Source of the DNA: an uncultured Muribaculaceae bacterium
GTDB taxonomy: Bacteria; Bacteroidota; Bacteroidia; Bacteroidales; Muribaculaceae
Direction of reading: 5' to 3'
Assembly: GCA_910587925.1 (NCBI GenBank)
Contig: CAJUOC010000002.1
Span: 1-64,000, forward strand
DNA length: 64,000 bases
Part shown: positions 51,370 through 60,131 of the stretch, piece after piece
Layout: each line of letters starts with the position of its first letter
Numbering within the stretch: the first letter of the stretch is position 1
Notes under the pieces: generated by a model
Seen by the model: only the letters and a program-made list of their open reading frames with translations
Databases searched by the model: none
Told to the model about the DNA's origin: nothing
Translations under genes and position numbers: made by a program

Positions 51370-54365
51370 TGTGCAGAGTCGTTTTCAGGATTATCAGTAA
51401 GGTCGGGCACAGCCACCACACCCACGCCCTTGCGGCCGTTGATGGCCACTGTGAGCGGCGCGGGGAAGCGCACCACGCGTATGCGGCCGTCGTCGTACCC
51501 GGCGGGCATGGCGTCGAGCCGGGCAAAGTCGCAGCGGGCCTCGGCGTCGGCCGGGCTGATGGTGAAGTATCCCACGCCAAACGATGTGAGGTTGTGAAAG
51601 AAGTGTGTGCCTTGCGATGGCTCGATGCGGTATGAGTCGAGGGCCACCTCGGCGATGACGCGGGCGGCTGATATATCGGCCCAGCGCACCGGGATACCCA
51701 GGGCGGAGTCGGATGAGCCCCAGCGGCCGGGGCCGATGAGGATGTAATTTTCGTCGCGCGCGATGAAGTCGCGGTTGATGCGGTCGAGGGTGTCGACCAG
51801 GTCGGCGTTGTGGCGGGAGTCGAAGGTGTCGGGACGCACGTACACGATGGCCCGCAGGTCGTCGGTGGTGCCGTTGCCGATGGCGGTGGAGCTGCGCAGG
51901 ATGGTGCGCTCGGCCGGAGCGGCGAGCACCTCGTCGCTCACCAGCTCCTTGCGGTCGATGATGGGGCGTATCTGCAGCCAGTAGATGTGGCCGCGGCGGT
52001 CGGGCGCCGACGAGGCGTCGGCGGCGATATTGCCCGCAAACTCTATCTCGATGGGGCGGCGCATGGCCCGTTCGCCCTCGGTGAGCATGAATCCCACGGC
52101 GTCGGCCAGCGGGAATACTCCGTCGCGCAGCACGTTGTTGAATGTGATGACGCGCCGCCCGCGCCCCTCCTCATAGTCTTTGAGGTAGCCGTCGGCGGGG
52201 TCGTAGACCGATGCCATGTAGCGCAGGGCGCCCGTGTCGGCAAAGTCGCGCACCGGGCGTGTCACGATATTGTATGAGTCGTCGGTGGAGATAGCCTCGC
52301 CGGGAGCGCTCTCGGGCAGTGCACACAGTGTGGTCTGTGTCTGGCGCAGAGCCAGGTCGAGGGTCGATGTCTGAAGCACGTGGGCCGGATAGCGGGGGCA
52401 GAATCGCAGGCCGGCGCCGCCGTCGACGATATACTTGCCCAGCCCGACGGCCACCTCGGCCACGCCGTCGTCGGGCTGCTCCTCGCCGATGGGGTAGTAG
52501 TTGAGCGAGCGGCCGACGCCCGAGAAGCTCGGGAAGTACAGCCCGCCGCGGCTCTCGCCCACCACCTCCTGGATAATCACTGCCATCTTCTCCTGGTCGA
52601 TGACATTGGATGTGGCGGTCATGTATGCCTTGCCGGCGCGGTAAAACACCGAGGCGTACACGCCCTTGATGGCGTCGCTGAGCATGCGCAGCCGCTCGTA
52701 GGGGTCGGCCACGCAGGGCACCATATATGTCGAGTATATGCCGGCAAAAGGCTGGTAATGGCTGTCTTCGAGCAGCGACGACGAGCGCACCGCCAGCGGC
52801 CGGTCGACCACATCAAACAGCGCAAAGAAGTCCTCGACCAGCCGCTCGGGCAGGCGCGCGGCCAGGAAGTGGGCGAGTATCTCGTCGTCGGGCAGGTCGC
52901 TCAGGGCCACCGGGTAGAGATTGTTGTGCGCCATAAACTCGTCGAAGATGTCGGTGCACAGCACCACGGTGCGCGGTATCGAGATGGTGGCGCCGCCGAA
53001 GTTGTCGCAGACGGGATTCTTCTTGATGATTGAGTCGATGAAAGCCAGGCCGCGGCCCTTGCCGCCCAGGCTGCCCTGGCCGATGCGGGCAAAGTTGCTG
53101 TAGTGGTCAAAGCGGTCTTTGCGGAATACGGCCACCACGCCGCGGTTTTTCATCTTGCGGTACTTCACTATCAGCTCAAAAAAGAGCTGACGCGCCGCCG
53201 GAGCCTCGGCCAGTGAGCTGAAGCGGTGGCGCTTGATGACCTCGGCGATGGGAAAGAGGGCGCGCGAGTACAGCCAGCGCGAGATGTCGTTGCGCGAGGC
53301 GTGCATGAAGAGCGAGTCGTCGGGGATGTCGAAGATATGTCGCTGGAGCGACTTGAGGTCACGCAGGCGCATGATTTCGCGCCCCGTGCCGGGCTCGCGT
53401 ATGATGAAGTCGCCAAAGCCGAAGTTGGCCATGATGGCCTCGCCCAGGTCGACGGGCAGTTTCTTGGAGTTTTTGTCGAGAAATACGGCGCCCATGGCCT
53501 CGACGGGGGCGCGGTTTGCCGTCTCCGACGACTCGACGATGAGCGGCAGATAAGGGTCGCGCTCGCGCAGATAGCGGGCGAGCCGCAGGCCGGCGGCGGG
53601 GTCTTTTACCCCCTCGCGGTGAAAGGATACGTCGCTTATCACGCCCAGCAGATTGGAGCCGTACTGCTCGTAGAGCGCCACGGCCTCCTCATAGTCGCGG
53701 GCGAGCATCACCTTGGGGCGGCCGCGCATGCGCAGCATCTGCTCGTGCTCGTTGAGGGCCTCGGTAGAGAATTCCCTCGACTGCTTGAGCAGAAACTTGT
53801 AGATATGCGGCAGTACCGACGAGTAAAATCTCACCGAGTCCTCGACCACCATTATCATCTGCACGCCCACCTCGGTGATGTCGGCCGCGTTGAGGCGGTC
53901 TTCCATCAGCTTGATGATGGCCAGCAGCAAGTCCATATTACCCAACCAGCTGAATACGTAGTCGATGGCGCTGAGGTCGGTCTTGGCCAGTCGTCGCGAC
54001 ACTTCCTTTGAGAATGGCGTGAGCATCACCACCGGGGTGCGCGGATACTCCGCCTTGATGCGCGCGGCGCCCTCGATACACTCGGCCACATCGACGCCCG
54101 GCATGGCTATGACCAGGTCGGTATGGTGGGCACGGCGTGACTCGAGGGCCTCGTCCATGGTGCTGACGCGGGTCACGCGCGGGGGCGAGCTGAGGTTGAG
54201 CGACACGTACTCGAAGTACAGCTGCTCCTCGACACGCCCGTCCTCCTCCATCATGAAGGCGTCGTAAGGCGAGGCGACCAGGAGCACATTGAAGACACGG
54301 CGTTGCATCAGCTTGCCAAACGCCGTGTCTTTCATGTACAGTCGGCTCAGAGCCTGCTCATTCAT
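51366..54365 (-). CDS. PEP/pyruvate-binding (PPDK_N) protein with two receiver-like domains
   Basis: The 999-residue protein has two receiver-like N-terminal domains: one degenerate (about 25-150, DLVIAMPGVD where the Asp is expected) and one more intact (about 165-320, MIMVVEDSVRFY, VISDVSFHREG, FLDKNS). A large ATP-grasp region of the PEP synthase/PPDK N-terminal type follows: GSLGGKGRGLAFID, PRTVVLCTDIF, PLAVRSSSLLEDSHYQPFAG. I see no swivelling phosphohistidine domain and no PEP-binding TIM barrel, so it cannot be a complete PEP synthase. It may phosphorylate another partner. It lies 14 bases after fumarase and overlaps the coiled-coil gene. Confidence 0.82.
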   Translation of the reverse strand: MNEQALSRLYMKDTAFGKLMQRRVFNVLLVASPYDAFMMEEDGRVEEQLYFEYVSLNLSSPPRVTRVSTMDEALESRRAHHTDLVIAMPGVDVAECIEGAARIKAEYPRTPVVMLTPFSKEVSRRLAKTDLSAIDYVFSWLGNMDLLLAIIKLMEDRLNAADITEVGVQMIMVVEDSVRFYSSVLPHIYKFLLKQSREFSTEALNEHEQMLRMRGRPKVMLARDYEEAVALYEQYGSNLLGVISDVSFHREGVKDPAAGLRLARYLRERDPYLPLIVESSETANRAPVEAMGAVFLDKNSKKLPVDLGEAIMANFGFGDFIIREPGTGREIMRLRDLKSLQRHIFDIPDDSLFMHASRNDISRWLYSRALFPIAEVIKRHRFSSLAEAPAARQLFFELIVKYRKMKNRGVVAVFRKDRFDHYSNFARIGQGSLGGKGRGLAFIDSIIKKNPVCDNFGGATISIPRTVVLCTDIFDEFMAHNNLYPVALSDLPDDEILAHFLAARLPERLVEDFFALFDVVDRPLAVRSSSLLEDSHYQPFAGIYSTYMVPCVADPYERLRMLSDAIKGVYASVFYRAGKAYMTATSNVIDQEKMAVIIQEVVGESRGGLYFPSFSGVGRSLNYYPIGEEQPDDGVAEVAVGLGKYIVDGGAGLRFCPRYPAHVLQTSTLDLALRQTQTTLCALPESAPGEAISTDDSYNIVTRPVRDFADTGALRYMASVYDPADGYLKDYEEGRGRRVITFNNVLRDGVFPLADAVGFMLTEGERAMRRPIEIEFAGNIAADASSAPDRRGHIYWLQIRPIIDRKELVSDEVLAAPAERTILRSSTAIGNGTTDDLRAIVYVRPDTFDSRHNADLVDTLDRINRDFIARDENYILIGPGRWGSSDSALGIPVRWADISAARVIAEVALDSYRIEPSQGTHFFHNLTSFGVGYFTISPADAEARCDFARLDAMPAGYDDGRIRVVRFPAPLTVAINGRKGVGVVAVPDLTDNPENDSAQ

Positions 54366-54379
54366 CAGAGCCTGTGAGC

Positions 54380-56029
54380 TTATTTATTGAGGGCGCAGGC
54401 GCTGCACTTCTCACTGATTTCGGTAAAGAAGTCGTGGCCTTTGTCGTCGACGAGGATAAATGCGGGGAAGTCTTCCACCTCGATTTTCCAGATGGCCTCC
54501 ATGCCCAGCTCGGGATACTCCAGGAGCTCGACATTCTTGATGGAGTTCTGGGCGAGCACTGCGGCGGGGCCGCCGATGCTGCCGAGGTAAAATCCGCCGT
54601 GCTTGTGGCATGCGTCGGTGACCTGCTTGGAGCGGTTGCCCTTGGCAATCATCACCATCGAGCCTCCTGCGGCCTGGAACTGGTCGACATACGAGTCCAT
54701 GCGGCCGGCAGTGGTGGGGCCGAATGAGCCTGAAGGCATACCGGCGGGTGTCTTGGCCGGGCCGGCGTAGTAGATGGGATGGTCTTTGAGATACTGGGGC
54801 ATGGGCTCGCCGCGGTCGAGGCGCTCTTTGATTTTGGCGTGGGCTATGTCGCGGCCCACGATGATGGTGCCGTTGAGCGACAGGCGGGTCGACACGGGAT
54901 ACTTGGTCAGCTCGGCCAGTATCTCGGCCATGGGGCGGTTGAGGTCGATCTTTACCACCTCGCCCTCGCCGGCGCGGCGCATTTCCTCGGGGATGAGCTC
55001 GCCGGGGTTGGAGTCGAGCTTCTCGATCCACAGGCCGTCGCGGTTGATTTTAGCCTTGATATTGCGGTCGGCCGAGCAGCTTACGCCAAGCCCGACGGGG
55101 CACGATGCGCCGTGGCGCGGCAGGCGTATCACGCGTATGTCGTGGGCAAAGTATTTGCCGCCAAACTGTGCGCCCAGCCCGAGGCGCTCGGCCTCCAGCT
55201 TGAGGGCGGCCTCCAGCTCGACGTCGCGGAAGGCATGGCCCAGCTCATTGCCCTCGGTGGGCAGCGAGTCGTAGTACTTGACCGACGCTTTCTTGACGGT
55301 CTCGAGATTTTTCTCGGCCGAGGTGCCGCCGATTACAAATGCGATATGGTAGGGGGGGCAGGCTGCGGTGCCGAGCGACTTCATCTTCTCCACCAGGAAG
55401 GGTATGAGCTTGTCGGGGTTGAGCAGTGCCTTGGTCTCCTGATAGAGGTAGGTCTTGTTGGCCGAGCCGCCGCCCTTGGCCACGAAGAGGAAGTGGTACT
55501 CGTCGCCCTCGCCGGCGTGGATGTCTATCTGGGCGGGGAGGTTGCAGCCGGTGTTTACCTCGTCGTACATGGTGAGAGGTGCATTTTGGCTGTAGCGGAG
55601 ATTGTCGGTGGTGTATGTGAGATACACGCCCTCGCTGAGGCGCTCGGCGTCGTCGCAGCCGGTATACACGCGCTGGCCCTTCTCGCCGTGCACGATGGCT
55701 GTGCCGGTATCCTGGCAGAAGGGGAGCTGGCCCTTGGCGGCCACCTCGGCGTTGCGCAGCATGGTGAGGGCGACAAACTTGTCGTTCTCGCTGGCCTCGG
55801 GGTCGGCGAGGATTTTGGCTACCATGGCGTTGTGCTCGCGGCGGAGCATGAAGGCATTGTCGTGGGTACACTGGCGGGCGAGCACGGTCAGAGCCTCGGG
55901 GTCTACGACCAGAAACTCATGTCCGCCCCAGTTTTCGACGTGCACATAGTCAGATGTGAGGTGGTAATACTCGGTAGTGTCGGGGCCGAGGGGAAACATC
56001 GGCTGATACTTAAACGGTTTGGTAGCCAT
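54380..56029 (-). CDS. fumB: Fumarate hydratase class I (4Fe-4S)
   Basis: This iron-sulfur fumarase interconverts fumarate and malate. It shows the class I blocks GQLPFCQDTGTAIVHGEKG, VNTGCNLPAQIDIHAG, GVSCSADRNIKAKIN, GPTTAGRMDSYVDQFQAAGG, with Cys ligands among them. 549 residues is the single-chain FumA/FumB type. First gene of a seven-gene run to 44603. Symbol by analogy; fumA would be as suitable. Confidence 0.95.
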   Translation of the reverse strand: MATKPFKYQPMFPLGPDTTEYYHLTSDYVHVENWGGHEFLVVDPEALTVLARQCTHDNAFMLRREHNAMVAKILADPEASENDKFVALTMLRNAEVAAKGQLPFCQDTGTAIVHGEKGQRVYTGCDDAERLSEGVYLTYTTDNLRYSQNAPLTMYDEVNTGCNLPAQIDIHAGEGDEYHFLFVAKGGGSANKTYLYQETKALLNPDKLIPFLVEKMKSLGTAACPPYHIAFVIGGTSAEKNLETVKKASVKYYDSLPTEGNELGHAFRDVELEAALKLEAERLGLGAQFGGKYFAHDIRVIRLPRHGASCPVGLGVSCSADRNIKAKINRDGLWIEKLDSNPGELIPEEMRRAGEGEVVKIDLNRPMAEILAELTKYPVSTRLSLNGTIIVGRDIAHAKIKERLDRGEPMPQYLKDHPIYYAGPAKTPAGMPSGSFGPTTAGRMDSYVDQFQAAGGSMVMIAKGNRSKQVTDACHKHGGFYLGSIGGPAAVLAQNSIKNVELLEYPELGMEAIWKIEVEDFPAFILVDDKGHDFFTEISEKCSACALNK

Positions 56030-56075
56030 ATCTATAGTTTCTATAGTTTGAGCGAAAAATACGGAAAGTTTTCCG

Positions 56076-56083
56076 CAAAGATA
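56076..56083 (-). promoter_or_regulatory. -7 element TATCTTTG for the fumarase operon
   Basis: The sequence is an exact TAnnTTTG match on the minus strand, 46 bases before the ATG. The -33 position falls in the terminator hairpin of the preceding gene. Confidence 0.6.
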
Positions 56084-56096
56084 GCGTTTCTAAGCC

Positions 56097-56154
56097 AAAA
56101 ACCCCGCCATTCGCCCCAAAAAGTTTCATACTTTTTCGAGGGCGGATGGCGGGG
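56097..56154 (-). terminator. Intrinsic terminator after the 518-residue surface protein gene
   Basis: A 15-bp stem CCCCGCCATTCGCCC (56102-56116) / GGGCGGATGGCGGGG (56140-56154) with one wobble encloses a second stem AAAAAG (56118-56123) / CTTTTT (56131-56136). On the minus strand it is followed by TTTTT. Confidence 0.88.
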
Positions 56155-56177
56155 CCGTGTCATGCGGGGGCTGCGCC

Positions 56178-57734
56178 TCAGCGCACCACCACCTTGGTGG
56201 CCTTGCCGCCGCTGAGGCGGATGTACAGGCCGGCGGCGGGACGGTCGACGCGCACGCCGTTGAGGTTGAAGTATACAGCCGGGCTGTCGGCGTCGGCGCT
56301 TACCGAGGTGATGCCGTCGACTTTTGCCTCGGAGGCAAAGAAATTGACAGCCGCGTACTTGAGCAGCAGAGCGACCTGGGTGCCGGCGGGAGCCGTGCCC
56401 TTGCCTATCGACCATGTGTCCTTGACGGGAGCCTCGTCCCAGGTTAGAGCGATTTCGTCGCCGATGGTAAATTTGGCAGCTGCGGCGTCGTATACGGCGC
56501 TGTATGCCTTGACGTATGCGCCGGTGGCGGCTACGTCGTTGAGGGTGGCGCCGAGCACCAGCTCACCGCCTGCCATGGGCGATATGAGATAGTAGTAGCG
56601 GTCGTATATCTCGCTGTAGGGCATGGGGTTGCCGTGGTTCCAGAGCAGGGCGTCGTAGCCCGATACGGCGGCGCTTTCAAAGCGCAGTACGCTGCCAAAC
56701 TCGTCGTACTCGGTCGTCGAGCCGGAGAATGCGCCCGACTCGGCCAGATACTCCTCGGCATAGGCGTTCCACCCGGCCGGTACGGCAGTGTCGTATTCCT
56801 TGCCGCTGAATATGGTGCGCACTTCCGAGGGGCCGTCGACGGCAGTGCCCGAGATGCTTGCGGTGAGCGGGTCGATGCCGTCGAGAGTCACGGTGAGGGT
56901 GCCGGTGTATTTGCCTTGGGCGGCGGGGTTGAAGTCGACCGTGAGGTCGACACTCTCGCCGGCGGCGAGGTCGGTCACGGCGGCGGGGCTCACGCTGAAT
57001 CCCTCGCTGTCGATGGCGACGGTACCCGACAGTGCCTGCGTGCCGGTATTGGACAGTCTCACGGTGGCCTGAGCGTTGTCGCCTACAAATTCAAGAGGGA
57101 ACGCTACGGCCGAGGCCGACAGGGCGGCGCTTGCCTGCGCTGCCTGGGAGTACTCGACGGTGAGCGTGGGGAGAAACTTCTCCTGGCGCACACTGTTGGT
57201 CATCGACAGACCGGTGTACCCGGTCTGCGCCTGACCCTTGAATGTCCAGTAACGGGGACCGTTGTCTTTTGTATTGAGCATGTCAATCACGAGATTGTCG
57301 CCGGTGTATGCAAAGGGCGTGTCGAGAGTGATTTCCCATTGGCAGGGGGCGGTGAGGTCGGTATTCGACAGGGTGAAAGCCTCGAGACTGGCCACTACCA
57401 CGAGGTTGTCGCTGATATACTGCTTGTCGGGGTAGGTGGCTTGGGTGGTGGTGCCCATCTTTACGGTGAGGCCCTTGCAGTTCCAGGCCTGATTGCCTAT
57501 GCGGGTGATGGTAAAGGCGATTTTGTCGATTGTCTTGCCCTTAAGAGCCGCGATGTCGGCGGCCGGGTATATCATCTGGGTGTGGATGTCGCCATTTGAT
57601 GCATAGTAGATGCTGAAAGGCAGTGTGGTGCTGGTGGCCTCTGCGTCGGGGTAGATGGAGAGGCTCTCGGCCGAGGCGGCGGCCGGAGTCAGGGCGGCGG
57701 CGCAAGCGAGCAGGGCGGGGTAAAGTCTGTTCAT
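56178..57734 (-). CDS. Secreted surface protein with choice-of-anchor repeats and T9SS-type tail
   Basis: The signal peptide is followed by an N-terminal beta domain (ATSTTLPFSIYYASNGDIHT), an ASPM/DUF1573-like immunoglobulin domain (STGTQALSGT... SVDLTVDFNPAAQGKYTGTL style, about residues 205-290) and a cleaved-adhesin-like domain (AVPAGWNAYAEEYLA). The end, VYFNLNGVRVDRPAAGLYIR with GKATKVVVR, looks like a type A sorting tail of the type IX secretion system. It may be an adhesin or a substrate-binding surface protein. No catalytic motif is visible. Confidence 0.7.
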   Translation of the reverse strand: MNRLYPALLACAAALTPAAASAESLSIYPDAEATSTTLPFSIYYASNGDIHTQMIYPAADIAALKGKTIDKIAFTITRIGNQAWNCKGLTVKMGTTTQATYPDKQYISDNLVVVASLEAFTLSNTDLTAPCQWEITLDTPFAYTGDNLVIDMLNTKDNGPRYWTFKGQAQTGYTGLSMTNSVRQEKFLPTLTVEYSQAAQASAALSASAVAFPLEFVGDNAQATVRLSNTGTQALSGTVAIDSEGFSVSPAAVTDLAAGESVDLTVDFNPAAQGKYTGTLTVTLDGIDPLTASISGTAVDGPSEVRTIFSGKEYDTAVPAGWNAYAEEYLAESGAFSGSTTEYDEFGSVLRFESAAVSGYDALLWNHGNPMPYSEIYDRYYYLISPMAGGELVLGATLNDVAATGAYVKAYSAVYDAAAAKFTIGDEIALTWDEAPVKDTWSIGKGTAPAGTQVALLLKYAAVNFFASEAKVDGITSVSADADSPAVYFNLNGVRVDRPAAGLYIRLSGGKATKVVVR

Positions 57735-57806
57735 AAGCAGAGTAAATTAAGAAAGTTAAATTATTGCGGCGGCCGCACGAGGCGCGCCGCCGCAATGGAT
57801 TATGTG

Positions 57807-59519
57807 TCAGAATCGTTTGATGGGGCGTACCAGCTGGTACATGTACTTGCGGTAGTCGAAGGTGGAGCCGTTTTTGAAGCTGACGGTGGTCATGCGCACG
57901 GAGGGCTCGTTGGTGCCTTCGGTCGAGGTCCAGTAGTCGTTGGTGTCGAGGGCCTTGCCGCCGTGTGCCTTGCAGGCTGCGTCGACGGTGGCCTTGGCGG
58001 CGTAGAGGGCAAGCATCTCGTTGGTGGCGCCGATGTACCATCCGGCGCCCTTTGCGGCGCAGAGGCCCAGGGCGGTGAAGTTGGCCAGGTCGGGGTCATT
58101 GGCCAGCGCGGCCTCCATGTTGGCCATGCCGTCGTCGAGGCTCGATGCGCCGATGAGCACGTAGTTGTCTTTGTTGGCGCGTATGTCCCACATGGCGTTG
58201 ATGCGGCCCTTCTCAAACACATTGGTGAGGGCCACCACCTTGCCGTGCTTGCCGCCGTCGGAGATCTCGTATACGATGCCCACTACCTCGTCGGCCTCGT
58301 AGTAGGGGTCGCCCACGGCGTAGACTTTCTCTTCCTCGGGGCGCTCGCCCAGCCAGGTGATGGCGCGCACAGGGCGCTCGGCGCTCTTCGACGATGCCAG
58401 CGTGGAGCCGTCGGCCATCGAGAGGGCGGAGGCGCTGTTGGGGGCGTCGGAGGCGTATTGGGTCGAGGTCCAGTAGTAGGTCGAGGTAAGCTCGGTGGCT
58501 CCGGCGGCCTTGAGAGCCTTGTTGAGGGCGGTGTACTGCGAGGCTACGGTGGCCAGCTCCTTGGCCGAGGGCAGATACCAGCCGGCGCCGAGGTCGGCCG
58601 CGGCTTTGAACGCGGGATAGGCGCCCAGTGTGGCGTCGGCGGCCTTGACGGCCTTGAGATTGGCCTCGCCGTCGAAGTCGCTCGAAGCGCCGGCATCGGT
58701 GCCGACGGGGCCCCAGGCTGCCTTTGACTCTGTGAGCGAGATCATGCGGGCGTTCTCGCCGTCTTCAGATACCCAGTATACCAGGCCGGTCTTGCCGTCT
58801 TCGGTGCAGAGGGTGCCGGCGATGTACTTGGGCACGGGCTTGTCGCCAAACTCGCGGAAGGCGCGCACCTTGTAGGGCTCTTTCTTGTCCACGGCAAACA
58901 TGCCCGGCATATCCATCCATGCCGTGAAGGCCATCGCATCCATATACTGGTCGGCCTCGGTCGACGACCAGTATACGGTCTTGGGGTCGATGGGAGTGAG
59001 GTCGCGGGCGGTGAGGGTGGCGTTGATGGCGGTGAGCGAGGCGCGCATGGTCTGCAGCTCCTTCTGCGCGGGCAGATACCAGCCGGCGCCGAGCGCGGCG
59101 GCGGCCTTGAAGGCCGGGTATGCCGAGTATGTGGGGTCGAGGGTGGCGACGGTGGCCATGTTGGCCGGGCCATACTCCTCGTCGGAGGCGCCGGTGATGA
59201 CCCATCCGGTGCTCCACGCGTGCTTGTCAGAAAGATCGGCCAGCGCGGCCACGGTGCCATACTGACCCTTGGCGTCGACTGTGACCACGACGCCCTGCTC
59301 GGTGCCGTCGCACCAGTAGTCGCCCACGGCATATGGGCCGGTGGTGGGCTCGCCCATGGGGATTACGGGCTCGCCGAATGTGAGATGCTCTATCTCGGCG
59401 AGGTTGTAGCGGGCGGTGGTGCCGTCTTTGAGGGTCACCACCAGCGATTTGTCGGGAATCTGTGCGGCCGCGGCCATTGCCACGGTCATCGCCACCAGAG
59501 TGTATGCGGTCTTTTTCAT
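57807..59519 (-). CDS. Secreted protein with three DUF1566/Lcl-like repeats
   Basis: After a signal peptide (residues 1-20) and a short strand module (VVTLKDGTTARYNLAEIEHL), three copies of a domain of about 170 residues occur at roughly 65-225, 230-410 and 412-570. Each has a GVV..VD opening, a GAGWYLPxxKEL or GAGWYIGATNEM core, a YWSSTE/YWTSTQ/YWTSTE box and a closing VRA/VRP strand. The Lcl domain type in Legionella binds sulfated glycans. The same domain style ends the fimbrillin-like proteins at 7999-12929. It overlaps the upstream small gene by one base. Confidence 0.72.
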   Translation of the reverse strand: MKKTAYTLVAMTVAMAAAAQIPDKSLVVTLKDGTTARYNLAEIEHLTFGEPVIPMGEPTTGPYAVGDYWCDGTEQGVVVTVDAKGQYGTVAALADLSDKHAWSTGWVITGASDEEYGPANMATVATLDPTYSAYPAFKAAAALGAGWYLPAQKELQTMRASLTAINATLTARDLTPIDPKTVYWSSTEADQYMDAMAFTAWMDMPGMFAVDKKEPYKVRAFREFGDKPVPKYIAGTLCTEDGKTGLVYWVSEDGENARMISLTESKAAWGPVGTDAGASSDFDGEANLKAVKAADATLGAYPAFKAAADLGAGWYLPSAKELATVASQYTALNKALKAAGATELTSTYYWTSTQYASDAPNSASALSMADGSTLASSKSAERPVRAITWLGERPEEEKVYAVGDPYYEADEVVGIVYEISDGGKHGKVVALTNVFEKGRINAMWDIRANKDNYVLIGASSLDDGMANMEAALANDPDLANFTALGLCAAKGAGWYIGATNEMLALYAAKATVDAACKAHGGKALDTNDYWTSTEGTNEPSVRMTTVSFKNGSTFDYRKYMYQLVRPIKRF

Positions 59520-60001
59520 CAGTTTTTCAGTTTGAGAGTCTTGTCGTTTACCTTTACTATATATATCCCGGCGGGCATGGCGTTGAAGTCGACCGATGCC
59601 GCGCCGACCGATGCGGCGGTGGCGCGCATCATGCCGGTGGTGTCGTATACTGTGATGGTGACGGGCACGTCGGGCGCGGCGGTGGCAGTGAGCACTCGCG
59701 CGGCGATGGCGATGTCGAGGCCGTCGGCGAGAGCGTCGGCGATGTCGGCCGTGGCGTCGTACTCGCGGTCAAACCGCATCTCGCCGATGGCCGCCACCGG
59801 CAGTGTGTCGGTGCCGTCGGCATGGGTCACGACCATGTCGGCGCCCTCAAAGGTGATTTTGTCGACTGCATGGATGTGCCACTGGTGTGTGGCGCCGTCG
59901 CCTGCCGGCAATACCGACAGTGGATTGGGCTCCGCCGCGCCGCACATCCCGCACCCGGCAGCCGCCGCAATCAGCGTGGCTAAGGTTTTGGTGTAAGTCA
60001 T
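59519..60001 (-). CDS. Small secreted protein with T9SS-type sorting tail
   Basis: A signal peptide (TLIAAAAGCGMCGAA) leads to a 60-residue domain with HQWHIHAVDKITFEGADMVV, the pattern of short strand modules that precede sorting tails. The C-terminus MPAGIYIVKVNDKTLKLKN is a type A T9SS tail. Apart from the tail there is little room for a functional domain. The start at 60001 opens the signal peptide. Its stop TGA shares a base with the ATG of the 570-residue gene, so they are translated together. Confidence 0.68.
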   Translation of the reverse strand: MTYTKTLATLIAAAAGCGMCGAAEPNPLSVLPAGDGATHQWHIHAVDKITFEGADMVVTHADGTDTLPVAAIGEMRFDREYDATADIADALADGLDIAIAARVLTATAAPDVPVTITVYDTTGMMRATAASVGAASVDFNAMPAGIYIVKVNDKTLKLKN

Positions 60002-60052
60002 GTGTGTATGTGTGGAAATGACAAATGAAATGTTAAGTGGAATAAACGTTTG

Positions 60053-60060
60053 CAAAAATA
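60053..60060 (-). promoter_or_regulatory. -7 element TATTTTTG for the small T9SS protein / DUF1566 operon
   Basis: The sequence is an exact TAnnTTTG match on the minus strand. A CTTG (60079-60082) lies 18 bases upstream within the terminator loop, so promoter and terminator overlap. Confidence 0.55.
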
Positions 60061-60062
60061 AT

Positions 60063-60099
60063 AAAAAGCCGGATATTACAAGAAAATATCCGGCTTTTT
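60063..60099 (-). terminator. Intrinsic terminator after the 867-residue gene
   Basis: A perfect 15-bp stem AAAAAGCCGGATATT (60063-60077) / AATATCCGGCTTTTT (60085-60099) with a 7-base loop has T tracts in both orientations. On the minus strand it ends the 867-residue gene transcript. Confidence 0.92.
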
Positions 60100-60131
60100 T
60101 ATCGGTATGGTGGCAGATTAGTGCCGACAGA

